This document shows positions 46,504-60,000 of a DNA stretch of 64,000 nt, piece by piece. Location: contig SVIC01000002.1 of the NCBI GenBank assembly GCA_015055515.1, positions 1 through 64,000 on the forward strand, read 5' to 3'. A model generated the notes under the pieces. The model ran no database searches. It had not been told where the DNA came from and saw nothing but the letters and a program-made list of their open reading frames with translations. How positions within the stretch are numbered: the first letter of the stretch is position 1; every line of letters begins with the position of its first letter. Source of the DNA: Clostridiales bacterium. Its GTDB lineage: Bacteria; Bacillota; Clostridia; Christensenellales; UBA1242. The translations under genes and the position numbers were made by a program.

Positions 46504-47997
46504 CTATTTCATTATTGGGAATAATACTACATCTCTAATACTTGGCTGTTGATATAACATTACTAGCAGTCTATCTATACCCATACCAAGACCAGACATA
46601 GGAGGCATTGCGTGCTCCATTGCAAGCAAGAAATCCTCATCCACATCCATTGCTTCTTCATCACCCATAGCCTTTGCTTTTGCCTGCTCCTCAAGTGTAT
46701 GTCTTTGAATAATTGGATCAACTAATTCGGAATATGCTTTACATAATTCCTCACCGTTAATTAAGAATTGGAACATTTCTATAGTTCTTGGATCGGCATC
46801 ATTCGGTCTAGCTAAAGGTACAAGACATGCTGGATAATTGTATAATATTGTTGGCTCTATTATAGAAGGACGCATCTTTCTCTTATAAATATAATCGATA
46901 ATAGCACCGCAAGTCTTTAGTGAATCTATATCTTCTGGATCAAACATCTTTAGACTGTTTACTTTTGCTTTCAATGCTTCTGGAGTGTCATAGTCTAATA
47001 CATTAAATCCTAATAATTCGTTAATTGTTGCAGTATAATCTACCCTTCTTAACTCTTTATCAAGAGCAAATACTTTATCTCCTACTATTATCTCTGGCTT
47101 ACCTAGCATATAAGTAGTAAGCTCTTTAATGAAGTTAGTAAAGAAACGTATATTGTCTTCAAAGTTCCAATAACTAGCATACCATTCTACTTGAGTAAAT
47201 TCTTGTAGATGTGATGCATCCATACCTTCATTTCTGAAACACTTTGCCACCTCAAAGACTCTTGGGAATCCACCAGCAACAACCTGCTTTAGATATACTT
47301 CTGGTGCAATTCTTAGATTACACATTTTGTCTAGTGCATTATGTTTTGTCAAGAATGGCTTAGCACTAGCACCGCACACTGCTCCTTGCAATATTGGAGT
47401 TTCCACTTCTATGAATTGATTTTTCTCTAAATAACTTCGTATAAAAGATACTAATCTGCTTCTGCCAAGAAGAACCTTTCTAGACTCTTCATTTGTTACT
47501 AGATCAAGATATCTTTGTCTGTATCTTGCTTCTATATCTGTCAAGCCATGGAATTTCTCTGGCAGAGGTAACATAGCTTTTGACAACAATTCGTATGAAG
47601 TAGCCTTAATTGTGATCTCGCCAGTTTGCGTAGTATACATTTCGCCTTCTATACCTACATAGTCACCAATATCGACATATGTCTTAAAGAACTTGAATTT
47701 TTCCAAATCTATTTCATTGACACTCAAGCTTACTTGAATTTTTGCAAAAATGTCACTTAATTGAATAAACATAAATTTACCGAAAGTTCTTCTAAAAGTT
47801 AGTCTTCCTGCAACTTTTACCTTCGTGTCCATTTTCTCATCTCTTGCCTCAAGTAGCGTATGAGTAACTTCATACTTATCTGCATATGGATTAATGCCAT
47901 TTTCTTTTAACAAGTTAATCTTATTTAATCTAATATCTGTTTCTTTTGTCAAACCTATACTTGGGTTCTCTGGTAATGCCATATATTTTTTCTCCAT
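46504..47997 (-). CDS. lysS: lysyl-tRNA synthetase class II
   Basis: RYRQRYLDLV, FRNEGMDASHLQEFTQVEWYASY, MPPMSGLGMGIDRLLVML. Confidence 0.97.
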   Translation of the reverse strand: MEKKYMALPENPSIGLTKETDIRLNKINLLKENGINPYADKYEVTHTLLEARDEKMDTKVKVAGRLTFRRTFGKFMFIQLSDIFAKIQVSLSVNEIDLEKFKFFKTYVDIGDYVGIEGEMYTTQTGEITIKATSYELLSKAMLPLPEKFHGLTDIEARYRQRYLDLVTNEESRKVLLGRSRLVSFIRSYLEKNQFIEVETPILQGAVCGASAKPFLTKHNALDKMCNLRIAPEVYLKQVVAGGFPRVFEVAKCFRNEGMDASHLQEFTQVEWYASYWNFEDNIRFFTNFIKELTTYMLGKPEIIVGDKVFALDKELRRVDYTATINELLGFNVLDYDTPEALKAKVNSLKMFDPEDIDSLKTCGAIIDYIYKRKMRPSIIEPTILYNYPACLVPLARPNDADPRTIEMFQFLINGEELCKAYSELVDPIIQRHTLEEQAKAKAMGDEEAMDVDEDFLLAMEHAMPPMSGLGMGIDRLLVMLYQQPSIRDVVLFPIMK

Positions 47998-48055
47998 TGT
48001 ATTTTTTATATAATAAAAGTATATTTATTTTAGAGATGTTTGTCAACATTAATTT

Positions 48056-48619
48056 TTATTTATTTATTATTTGATCTACTAAATGATCATATACTTTCAT
48101 ATTTTGCTTGATTTTCTTTAAGTAATTTTCACTTTCCTTAAATGGAATAGTATCAAGATTTTTTCCATCTTTAGAGTATTGAGGGTTCTTTAACCAATTA
48201 TTTACATTTCCCATACCAGCATTATATGCAACAATAGCATTATCAATATTATTGTAATAATCTATTAAATACCTAATATACATACATCCGTATTTTATAT
48301 TTAACTCTACATTCTCCAAATCAGTGTAATTACTTAACATGTCATCACCGCACTTTTTTGCCATATCATTTGCCGTATTTAGTTGTAACTGCATTATGCC
48401 GATTGCATCAGCAGAAGAATGTGCGCTTGGATTAAATGCTGATTCTACATTAATAGTACTAAAAATTAATATAGGATCTAGATTGTTCTCTCTAGAGTAT
48501 TTTATGACTATTTCTTGATAATCCAACGGATAACAAATGTCTAAATAAGCATGAGCCAAACAAAATATTGAGATAACAGTTAATACTAATAAACTTACAT
48601 AAAATATTATTTTTTTCAT
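48056..48619 (-). CDS. lytic transglycosylase (Slt-type)
   Basis: VESAFNPSAHSSADAIGIMQLQLNTA...NIKYGCMYIRYLID..NIDNAIVAYNAGMGNVNNWL. Confidence 0.92.
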   Translation of the reverse strand: MKKIIFYVSLLVLTVISIFCLAHAYLDICYPLDYQEIVIKYSRENNLDPILIFSTINVESAFNPSAHSSADAIGIMQLQLNTANDMAKKCGDDMLSNYTDLENVELNIKYGCMYIRYLIDYYNNIDNAIVAYNAGMGNVNNWLKNPQYSKDGKNLDTIPFKESENYLKKIKQNMKVYDHLVDQIINK

Positions 48620-48633
48620 ACTATATTATTTGT

Positions 48634-49449
48634 TTAATCTATGGTTTCGATACCAAGCAAGGCTAAATTAATTCCTTTTGCAATAATACTTGATAGCCTA
48701 TCTACAATTAAGTCAATGTCATGAAATGTTAAAATTAATTCATCATCTATACATTTATCATTACATAGAGTTTTGGCATATATCATCAGAGGCACTCCGA
48801 TTGTAATTACATCACAGCCAAGAGTGCTTTTTGTAAATTTTTTCTTTGGATTATTTATTCCTGCACCTGGGATTATACCAACATTGGTTATCTGAATAGA
48901 TTTGCCAAGCCTGTCCATATGACCTGCACACAGAGAATCTATAATGATAAGAAGATGTGGTTTAACCCTTTTAATAATACCACTTATTATGTCAAAAGAC
49001 TCTATTCCTGTCTCACCCATTACAGATGGTGCAATTGCCGATATTTTAGGCTTAAAATTACTATTGCTTAAGATTTTTGTAATAATTATATTTTCACATA
49101 CTTTTTTACCCAGGCTATCAGATTGTATTTTCTCATTACCTAGCCCTACTACTATAATTTCAAAATTATTATCTATATTTGGTAATAATTTAGTAAGTAT
49201 TTCAGATATATTGTCTACAATAACATTATTAATAGTGTCATCAAAATATGTCGATTTTGTATCTATAAGGTAATATTCACCAATTGGCCGATTTAACTTT
49301 TTTGATTGATATTTATTGCTTATTGTAAAATGATCTATTTTTATATCATTCCTATCATTTTTATATTTGAACGGCACACTATATTTGCTCGCCTCAATTT
49401 GTTGCTGTTCTAATATTTCAGATATTATATCCGTTTTTATACCTTTCAC
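48634..49449 (-). CDS. gpr: GPR germination endopeptidase
   Basis: VVGLGNEKIQSDSLGKKVCENI...SAIAPSVMGETGIESFDII...LLIIIDSLCAGHMDRLGKSIQITNVGIIPGAGINN. Confidence 0.95.
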   Translation of the reverse strand: MKGIKTDIISEILEQQQIEASKYSVPFKYKNDRNDIKIDHFTISNKYQSKKLNRPIGEYYLIDTKSTYFDDTINNVIVDNISEILTKLLPNIDNNFEIIVVGLGNEKIQSDSLGKKVCENIIITKILSNSNFKPKISAIAPSVMGETGIESFDIISGIIKRVKPHLLIIIDSLCAGHMDRLGKSIQITNVGIIPGAGINNPKKKFTKSTLGCDVITIGVPLMIYAKTLCNDKCIDDELILTFHDIDLIVDRLSSIIAKGINLALLGIETID

Positions 49450-49534
49450 TTTCCACTCACAAATTTACTTTTTAATAATTTTCTTCATTTACAAAAATAT
49501 TAAACCATTATTTTAATAAATTAGTAAAATAATC

Positions 49535-49563
49535 TTGCTTTTTAATAATTAATATGCTAAAAT
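49535..49563 (+). promoter_or_regulatory. promoter of rpsT
   Basis: TTGCTT - 17 bp - TAAAAT. Confidence 0.6.
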
Positions 49564-49606
49564 AGTCACGATTTTTAACAACTATCACTAAATAAGGAGA
49601 AAAATT

Positions 49607-50005
49607 GTGGCAAATATTAAATCAGCGAAAAAAAGAATTAACACTTTAGCAAGAAAAAGAGAAGAAAACAAATTAGTTAAAAGTTCTCTAAGAACTCAGA
49701 TTAAGAAGTATAAAAAGGCTCTTGCTGAAAAAGATGTTACTCTTGCAGAAGCTTTGTTAAAGGAAACTATCAGCAAGATCGATGCTGCTAGAAGCAAAGG
49801 TATTCTACATAAGAACAATGCTAGTAATAAAGTTGCAAGACTATCTTCTGCTTTTGATAAACTAAAGAAAGAGACAGCTACTACTGAAGTAAAAGAAGTA
49901 AAAGCTGCCAAAGTTGAAGTTGCAGAGGTAAAGGCAGAAGAGAATACTGAAGAGAAAGCTCCAGTAAAGAGAACAAGAAAGACTACAACTAAGAAAGCAG
50001 AGTAA
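49607..50005 (+). CDS. rpsT: 30S ribosomal protein S20 with extended C-terminal tail (GTG start)
   Basis: MANIKSAKKRINTLARKREENKLVKSSLRTQIKKYKKAL...HKNNASNKVARLSSAFDKL then ~45-aa E/K/V/T tail. Confidence 0.96.
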   Translation: MANIKSAKKRINTLARKREENKLVKSSLRTQIKKYKKALAEKDVTLAEALLKETISKIDAARSKGILHKNNASNKVARLSSAFDKLKKETATTEVKEVKAAKVEVAEVKAEENTEEKAPVKRTRKTTTKKAE

Positions 50006-50016
50006 TAAAAAAAATT

Positions 50017-50045
50017 TATCACACATTTATATGTGTGATTTTTTT
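50017..50045 (+). terminator. terminator after rpsT
   Basis: ATCACACAT-TT-ATATGTGTGAT + T tract. Confidence 0.8.
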
Positions 50046-50050
50046 GTACA

Positions 50051-50078
50051 AAAAAAACCACTAAATCATTAGTGGTTG
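50051..50078 (-). terminator. terminator after yajC
   Basis: AACCACTAA-ATCA-TTAGTGGTT, with T tract on minus strand. Confidence 0.8.
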
Positions 50079-50082
50079 CATT

Positions 50083-50559
50083 TTATTCAGATTTCTTTTT
50101 TACATTTTTCTTAGCAGAAGTTGTCTTTTTTGTCTTTGGCTTTTCTTCTTTTGTCTCTACTATTTCTTCTTTTACTTCTTCTTTATTCTCTACTACTTTA
50201 TCTTCTTCTGCAAATGTAATATCATTACCCTGTGCATCAAGAATAATATCACGCTTATTGTCTATATCCATGATTGCATCAGCATGAATTTCCTGATAAG
50301 ATTTATGGTTAGCATCACCTGTTTCAATAACAAAAACTCTACCAATTGTTGTCTCTCTAACACTTAATATTTTTCCAAAAACTCCTGCAGTAGTTATAAT
50401 AGTGTCGCCTGGCTTCAACTGTCCCATCATTTCTATTCTTTTACTATTTAACTTCTTGTTTCTTAAATAAGTAGGTACAATCATAACTACAATTAATACA
50501 ACAAAAATAATTAATAGACCCCATGAAGGCATGCCAGCATTTTCTAATAATAAATTCAT
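50083..50559 (-). CDS. yajC: preprotein translocase subunit YajC with charged C-terminal extension
   Basis: TM then YLRNKKLNSKRIEMMGQLKPGDTIITTAGVFGKI; tail KEEVKEEIVETKEEKPKTKKTTSAKKNVKKKSE. Confidence 0.93.
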   Translation of the reverse strand: MNLLLENAGMPSWGLLIIFVVLIVVMIVPTYLRNKKLNSKRIEMMGQLKPGDTIITTAGVFGKILSVRETTIGRVFVIETGDANHKSYQEIHADAIMDIDNKRDIILDAQGNDITFAEEDKVVENKEEVKEEIVETKEEKPKTKKTTSAKKNVKKKSE

Positions 50560-50636
50560 ATTTTACTCCTTATAATATAATACATATATTATACCAAACA
50601 AGTATCTCTACGCAAAGAAATAATTGATATATAATG

Positions 50637-52803
<2,167 letters not shown>

Positions 52804-52823
52804 CTATATTCCTTTAAGCTATC

Positions 52824-52853
52824 AAAAAGCACAATGTATATTGTGCTCTTTTA
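52824..52853 (-). terminator. terminator after ruvB
   Basis: AAAAGCACAATGTATATTGTGCTCTTTT. Confidence 0.75.
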
Positions 52854-52892
52854 TTTTACATATTTTTTTATTAAATTACAATAGTTATTTTA

Positions 52893-53939
52893 CTATTCTT
52901 CAGTTTCAACAAACATTTTCAAATAATCTTGCTTCTGGCTAGACAATTTTCTATCAAAATGCTTATATGCATTAGGTAATGCAACTCTTCCCCTTGGTGT
53001 TCTGGCAATAAAGCCTAATTGTATCAGGTACGGCTCATATACATCTTCTATTGTGTTAGCATCTTCGCCCGTTGCAGCAGCCAGTGTCTCAAGACCCGCA
53101 GGCCCTCCATTGAATTTGTCAATAAGAGTTAGAAGAATACGCCTATCGGTAAAATCAAGTCCTAATTCATCTACTTCTAATCTAGACAAAGCCTCCTTAG
53201 TAGTCTCAAGGGTAATTGACTTTTCATTCTTAATATCTGCAAAATCTCTAACTCTTTTCAAAAACCTATTTGCTATTCTAGGAGTACCCCTACTCCTTTT
53301 GGCTAGTTCTATACTCGCATCAGGGTCAATTTGCATTCTTAATATATTAGCGGACCTTGTAATAATTGATGCTAATTCTTCTACTGTATATAACTCTAAC
53401 CTACATACAACTCCAAATCTATCTCTCAATGGTCCAGTCAACATTCCAGCCTTGGTTGTTGCTCCGATTAATGTAAATGGTTGCAGTTTCAACCTCATTG
53501 TTCTAGCACTTGGCCCCTTTCCTAATATGAAGTCTAAGGCATAATCCTCTAATGCTGGATACAGAATCTCCTCCACTGCACGAGATAACCTGTGTATTTC
53601 ATCAATAAATAGTACATCATTTTTGTTAAGATTGGTAAGGATACTTGCCAAATCAGCCACTTTTTCTATGGCTGGTCCACTGGTTATCTTAATGGATGAA
53701 CCCATTTCATTTGCAATAATATGGCTAAGTGTGGTCTTACCTAGTCCAGCAGGACCGTATAATAGCACGTGGTCTAATGCTTCGCCACGCTTTTTTGCAG
53801 CTCCGATATATACTTGTAGATTTTGCTTAATTTTCTCTTGACCCACGTATTCATCGATAGAAGTCGGCCTTAATGTATTCTCTACATCGTTATCTTCCAT
53901 ATTCTTAGTGCTTGTAACTATTCTTTCATCAAAATCCAT
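52893..53939 (-). CDS. ruvB: Holliday junction helicase RuvB
   Basis: [63 protein letters not shown]. Confidence 0.98.
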   Translation of the reverse strand: MDFDERIVTSTKNMEDNDVENTLRPTSIDEYVGQEKIKQNLQVYIGAAKKRGEALDHVLLYGPAGLGKTTLSHIIANEMGSSIKITSGPAIEKVADLASILTNLNKNDVLFIDEIHRLSRAVEEILYPALEDYALDFILGKGPSARTMRLKLQPFTLIGATTKAGMLTGPLRDRFGVVCRLELYTVEELASIITRSANILRMQIDPDASIELAKRSRGTPRIANRFLKRVRDFADIKNEKSITLETTKEALSRLEVDELGLDFTDRRILLTLIDKFNGGPAGLETLAAATGEDANTIEDVYEPYLIQLGFIARTPRGRVALPNAYKHFDRKLSSQKQDYLKMFVETEE

Positions 53940-53940
53940 A

Positions 53941-54543
53941 TTAATTCATATTCCTTAATGCTTTTGTTACTAGTATTTCAGTAGTATCATCTGGGCCCGC
54001 TACAGATTTAATCAATTTCATTGCCTCTACTTTGCTCAATCCCATATCAACCATTAAGTTTGCAGCCTCTTCCATTGCAGATTCATTACCAGATGATGTA
54101 TTACTAAATTCTGTATAATTTTCTAACGTAATTCCATTTAGCGTATTTATGCTATTCTTTAGCTCTAATAAGATTCTTTCAGCAGTTTTTTTGCCAATTC
54201 CTTTAATGGAAGCAATGAGTTTTACATCTCCATACATAATTGCAGTTACTATCTCTGATGCACTAAGTGAAGATAACATCTGTATTGCTGTCTTTGCTCC
54301 TATGCCAGACACCGAAATTAGCGACAAAAAGACATCTTTCTCCTGTTTGTTGTAGAATCCAAACAACTGCATAGCGTCTTCTCGTACATGCAAATATGTG
54401 TATAATTTTGCCTCATCACCTATGCCTTGCGTTCGATCAACTGTATTTGTTGAGACAATTATTTCATACCCTATTCCATTATTATTAAGGACTATTAAGT
54501 TCTCATACTTTTCTTCTATTATTCCTGTTATAAATGAATACAT
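53941..54543 (-). CDS. ruvA: Holliday junction helicase RuvA
   Basis: [28 protein letters not shown]; HhH motifs; ruvC-ruvA-ruvB operon. Confidence 0.96.
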   Translation of the reverse strand: MYSFITGIIEEKYENLIVLNNNGIGYEIIVSTNTVDRTQGIGDEAKLYTYLHVREDAMQLFGFYNKQEKDVFLSLISVSGIGAKTAIQMLSSLSASEIVTAIMYGDVKLIASIKGIGKKTAERILLELKNSINTLNGITLENYTEFSNTSSGNESAMEEAANLMVDMGLSKVEAMKLIKSVAGPDDTTEILVTKALRNMN

Positions 54544-54550
54544 TATATAC

Positions 54551-55045
54551 CTACCTAATTTGAGTTTGACTTAGTACAGTGTTGGTTTGTGCATGAGTTA
54601 ATGCAACAGCTAATGCATCTGCGGCATCATCAGGTTTTGGAATTGATGACAGATTTAATATCGCCTTTACCATATATTGTACTTGTTTTTTTTCTGCTCT
54701 GCCATTACCTGTTAGTGCTTGTTTTATCTGTAAAGGAGTATATTCATACAAATTATCAGTATAATTAGCACTGGCTATTAATAATACACCCCTTGCTTGT
54801 GCTACTGTTATAGCAGTAGTGATATTGTTATTAAAGAACAATTCTTCTAGTGCAATAGCATCTGGCTTATACTTCTCAATTAGTTGCATAATGCCACTAT
54901 ATACCTGCTGTAATCGAACGGGAGTACGAGTATCCTTATGTGTCGTAATTACCCCATAATCGATTACTTTTATATCATTTCTTGTTTTCTCTATTACCCC
55001 AAATCCTACTATAGCAATACCTGGGTCTATACCTAATATTATCAT
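54551..55045 (-). CDS. ruvC: Holliday junction resolvase RuvC
   Basis: MIILGIDPGIAIVGFGVIE, ALEELFFNNNITTAITVAQARGVLL, KPDDAADALAVALTHA. Confidence 0.97.
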   Translation of the reverse strand: MIILGIDPGIAIVGFGVIEKTRNDIKVIDYGVITTHKDTRTPVRLQQVYSGIMQLIEKYKPDAIALEELFFNNNITTAITVAQARGVLLIASANYTDNLYEYTPLQIKQALTGNGRAEKKQVQYMVKAILNLSSIPKPDDAADALAVALTHAQTNTVLSQTQIR

Positions 55046-55078
55046 AAATCACCTATACTGAATATTATAGATATAATA

Positions 55079-55115
55079 CAAAAAAAGTCAAACAAATATC
55101 GTACATTTGTTTGAC
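55079..55115 (-). terminator. terminator after PpiC-type foldase
   Basis: Minus strand AGTCAAACAAAT-GTACGAT-ATTTGTTTGACTTTTTTT. Confidence 0.85.
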
Positions 55116-55122
55116 TAATTAA

Positions 55123-56922
55123 TTAACTCCATAGATTTTTGAATTTATAATCATCTATTTTTGGATTGGATTCACTATATAACTGATTGATAGTATGATT
55201 GAAATAATTAGTATAATAATTATCATCTTCTACCTTGTCATACAGATACTCGAATATTGTCTTATCACTAGCAGTATTCACTGTTTCATTTAATAATGTT
55301 TGATAAGTAATGCTATCAATTGAGTTGTGATTAATGAAGTTCTTTGCCATATCAGAATAGAACATGATATGAATGCCATAGCTAGATACAGCCGGTCTTA
55401 GCAATACATCGCCTCTATTATAATCACTATATAACTCCAATGCACCCTTAGTAAATTCAGCCTCCCAGTTGTCTTCTACGCCTTCATTAACATTCACTGC
55501 ATAGTAGAAGTCGGCATTCATAATACCAGGATCATCGTTGTATATATACATCATGTCTTCGAAGTTTTTAGCCTTCTGTCTTATAATCTTATCCTCATCT
55601 GCAATAGATCCAGTTATTTTATTTCCGTTAACATAATCATTAATTCTAGCAATAATATCGCTTATATAAGCTTCTTTTTCCTGGCCATCTTCTTCATAAG
55701 TAGATTTAGTATTGTATATAACACTATATAAATCTAAATTGTACTGAGCATCCAACTTCTCTATTAACTCAACATTGTCTAGACCTACAGCCTTCTTATC
55801 TTCCTCTAACTTAGTCTGCAATTGCTTGATTTCAGCCTTTTGCTCTTCTGTGAAATTAATAAGTATGTGGCTAACCAAAATATATTCGTTGTCAGAATTT
55901 GCATGATAGAATACATATTCACTATTGTACTTATCCATTGCAGTTCTATACGCATCTAGATTGTAATTGAAGTTCAAATATTGAGCATTGTATTTATTTT
56001 TATAATAATCAACAACATTATCTGTAGTTATTGTTAGAGTAGATTCGTAATAATATTGATGAATTTCTAATAGTTTTGCTTGGTATGCATCTCTAATATA
56101 ATTGGCTTCCTCATGTCTTAATACATCTTCTACTTCAATGCTTCTATTTTCTGCCTTTGCATTTTGTTGTAATAACTTAATATATTTATTAAATGCCTTT
56201 GCAGTAGTCTCTTCATCATAATTATTGGCTAATACAAAATGAGTGGCAACATTATCCTTGTTAAATAATTCTAGATCCTCTACCCTTTTAGAAATCTCTT
56301 TTGTTTCTTCATTAATAACAAGCTTAGATGTATATTCCTCTTTTTCAGCTCTGATTGGCTCTTTTGAAGGTTGCTCAACCTCACCCAACTTGTCATCTTC
56401 TTTTAAGATTTCTTCTGCATATTTATCTATTGCACTTTGCATACTATTAAATGCATTATATCTTATTTCAAGTGCATTAGGATTTGTGCTTGAATATATA
56501 TTCTCTAAAGTCTTAGACCATCTGTAATTCTCTAAGTCTACAAAGTCTACGTTCACGATTGCATTATGATAATATTTATCTGTATCATTATTATATGCGT
56601 TTTGCAACTCACTAGCAATATCATTAAATACCAAAGTTGTCTGCATATAATACTTTAACGAATCGTTAAGACAATCTTCTAAAGAAGCATAATAACCACT
56701 AGCATATCTATTATATCCATAAGTTCTAAATGTGTTATTAAGATCGGACATCGATACTTCTAATGTTTTGTCGTTATATTTATAAGTAGCAATAATCTGA
56801 TTATAATAATCGGTTTTATCTCTTACTACAAGATTACAAGCCGAGAATGTAAATACAGATAACATTAACAATAATCCAAATAGAATTATTGACATAAATT
56901 TCTTAAATGATTTAATCTTCAT
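55123..56922 (-). CDS. lipoprotein PpiC/SurA/PrsA-like peptidyl-prolyl isomerase
   Basis: Lipobox VFTFSAC; YILVSHILINF...VSSYGIHIMFYSD rotamase-like C-terminus. Confidence 0.75.
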   Translation of the reverse strand: MKIKSFKKFMSIILFGLLLMLSVFTFSACNLVVRDKTDYYNQIIATYKYNDKTLEVSMSDLNNTFRTYGYNRYASGYYASLEDCLNDSLKYYMQTTLVFNDIASELQNAYNNDTDKYYHNAIVNVDFVDLENYRWSKTLENIYSSTNPNALEIRYNAFNSMQSAIDKYAEEILKEDDKLGEVEQPSKEPIRAEKEEYTSKLVINEETKEISKRVEDLELFNKDNVATHFVLANNYDEETTAKAFNKYIKLLQQNAKAENRSIEVEDVLRHEEANYIRDAYQAKLLEIHQYYYESTLTITTDNVVDYYKNKYNAQYLNFNYNLDAYRTAMDKYNSEYVFYHANSDNEYILVSHILINFTEEQKAEIKQLQTKLEEDKKAVGLDNVELIEKLDAQYNLDLYSVIYNTKSTYEEDGQEKEAYISDIIARINDYVNGNKITGSIADEDKIIRQKAKNFEDMMYIYNDDPGIMNADFYYAVNVNEGVEDNWEAEFTKGALELYSDYNRGDVLLRPAVSSYGIHIMFYSDMAKNFINHNSIDSITYQTLLNETVNTASDKTIFEYLYDKVEDDNYYTNYFNHTINQLYSESNPKIDDYKFKNLWS

Positions 56923-57045
56923 AGCAGTTCCTTTTATTCCTTTGTCCTACAAAAGTAGCATTTTAACTATATTAGTATATAAAATAAATAAATTTAACGC
57001 AACTAATATAACTAAATTATTACCTAATTTTTAATTTTTTATATA

Positions 57046-60000
57046 TTAATTTAGTAGTTTTATTAAATAATCCAATATATTTAATCTGTCTATTCCTGTA
57101 ATATTTACTCGCAAGTTCAATGACACATCAATTTTTACATTATCATTAATAAGTGTAGAGATTGTTTTAATGTCTGCTTCATTACCAAAATCTATATGAA
57201 CATCATCTTTTCTAACAACTAACTTAGTTGCAGAATACGTATATAATTTGTTTTTGATCAATGCAAATTTGCACAAGTTGATTAAGTATTCCGGCACGAT
57301 CTCGAACAAATCTTTTAACTTATTCTGTACACTATTAAGTTCATCCAATGATGATATATTAGCGATCTTAGTATATAGAGAGATCTTCTGATTGGTTGTC
57401 ATATTGCTACTAATAGGAATAGTAGTTGGAAAATCAGTATCTATCCTTATTTCTTGATACAACTTATTGTTAGGTGTGTTATTTTCTAATTCATCAATAA
57501 CATTGTTAAGAATAGCCATATACATTGAATATCCTATCTTCAACATGTGCCCATGCTGTTGCCCGCCGAATATATTACCTACTCCACGCAACTCCATATC
57601 ACGCATTGCTATCTTGAAGCCACTACCCATAGCAGTAAACTCACTAATCGCCTTTAGTCTCTTATATGCAACATCGGTAAGATCACCTCTATACATGAAA
57701 AATGCATAAGATTCTCTGGATCCTCTGCCTACTCTTCCCTTCAATTGATATAATTGAGATAAGCCTAACTTGTCTGCATCTAGTATAATAAGAGTATTGG
57801 CATTTGGCAAATCAACTCCATTTTCAATCAAGGTTGTAGATATCAATATCTGTGTTTTACCATTATACACTTTTATAATTTTATCTTCTAATATATTTGC
57901 ACTCATTTGACCATGCGCGACATCTATAGCATATTTATTGTCTAATAACTTACTAATGTAATGTGCAACAGCATCAATGGATTCTACTTTGTTATAAATT
58001 ATTAAAACTTGTCCATTTCTAGAAATTTCTCTATCAATTGCCAATTTTATTGCATTATCATTATATTCGACTACACTTACTTGTGTAGTTATTTTATTAG
58101 ATGGAGGTGTCTGAATGGTAGAAATGTCTCTGATTCCATTAAGTGATAGATGTAGTGTCCTTGGGATTGGAGTAGCACTTAGAGTTAATACATTTATACC
58201 TGTTTTTAATTTCTTTATTTTCTCTTTATGTTCTACACCGAACTTCTGTTCTTCATCAATAACTAGTAGTCCTAGATTAGCAAAATTAATTGCTTTATTT
58301 AATAATTTGTGAGTACCTATAATAATATTAATTTTATTATCATTAAAATCATTTATTATATTTTGCACCTCACTAGCAGTCTTAAACCTATTTAAGACCG
58401 CTATATTTACTCCGTAGTTACCCATTCGCGTATTGAAAGTATTGAAATGTTGTTCACTAAGAATTGTAGTTGGGCATAGTACTGCAACTTGTTTATTACA
58501 TAATATAGTCTTAAATGCTATTCTAATAGCAACCTCTGTTTTACCAAATCCTACATCTCCACATATTAGCCTATCTATTAATTTACCAGCAACCATTTCT
58601 TTCTTTATATCACTGATTACTACTGCTTGGTCGGAAGTTAATTCATATGGGCAATTTTCTTCAAACTCAGCTTGTATTTCATCATCCGCACTATATTTGT
58701 ATCCTTGTGCCGATTGTCTGGCCTTATATATGGCAATAAGATCTTTTGCTATATCTTTAACAGAAGCTTTTACCCTATCTTTTACCTTTTTGAACTCTAC
58801 TCCGCCCAACTTATTTAGTGTTGGATTCTCTCCATCGCCTACATACTTAGTGATACTATCTACATTTTCTATTGGCAGATATAGTTTATCTTCATTCTTA
58901 TATTCCACTACAATATAATCTTTTTTTATTCCGCTAGTTAGTTGTAGTGTCTGAATGCCTTTGCACTTACCTATTCCATGAATTTTGTGCACAACATATT
59001 CATCTTCTTTAGGTAATTCTGTATCTGACAATGCATCGACGGCTGTGTTGATAATTTTAATATTTTTTGCCTTCTTGCCTACGGCATTGCTACCAATTAC
59101 TGCAATCTTGTCTTCAAATAGATTGAATGAGTTATTATATTCTTTCTTAAATATGTTTACTACACCTTTCTGTGCATCAAAAATAGTTTTACATATATTA
59201 ATATTAGTCTTATTTACAAGTCTAGCATATACAATGTCGTAGTTATCTTCTGTGATAAATAACAGTGTTGTGTATGCAATCTTATTATAGTTTTGTAAAT
59301 CTATTATTAGTGATTCATAATTTTCGCCATATTCTATATTTGGCATTGACTTAAAAGAAAATACTGCATTAGGACTAAATATTTTATTTGCATTATTAAT
59401 ATACTGAAATCCTATAATTGCTCTATTTTCCTTCGATGTTAAATTATCTATATTTAGAGGGTTTCTATGCACATCTAATAGCAATTTATTTTCTTTGCCC
59501 TCTTTTATCTTTTGATTGTATTCTTCTATTATACTTTTAGATACATCATATATTTGCTTCACATCAGAGAACACAACCAACATTTCACTATCTAATACAT
59601 CAATTAACTTAACTAATGGCTGTGAGCTAAACTGCAAAAACCATAGACTGTTATAAGTCTTATTGAACTCAAGATAATTATCATATATTTTTTTAACTAC
59701 ACCATCATTTTTAGAAAATTGTATTTTAGATAAATCAACATCTATATATGAATTAGAATATATAGATAAATTATCCATATTAGATATTGGTTGAATATAT
59801 TCATTATCCAGTTGTTGTATTTTTGCAACAACATCATAATCGAATATTATTCTATAGCCCTCTGATTTGCCCATTGGCACCAAATCGAGTATTTCACCAC
59901 GGCTTGCAAACTGACCACCACCACTAACATTAGTTACCTTCTCATAGCCCAATAAGGCCAGCTTCTTCTGCAATTCTTCTATATCTATTACTTTATCAAT

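Noticed and set aside
49876-50005. Frameshift as the cause of the long S20 tail
   Set aside because: Tail is in frame with a clean stop and followed by a proper terminator; looks genuine.
53053-53544. 163-aa plus-strand ORF opposite ruvB
   Set aside because: Antisense to conserved AAA+ coding sequence.
58433-58918. 161-aa plus-strand ORF inside mfd
   Set aside because: Fully antisense to well-supported mfd coding sequence; no RBS and no recognisable domain. The same reasoning applies to the other ORFs antisense to mfd.
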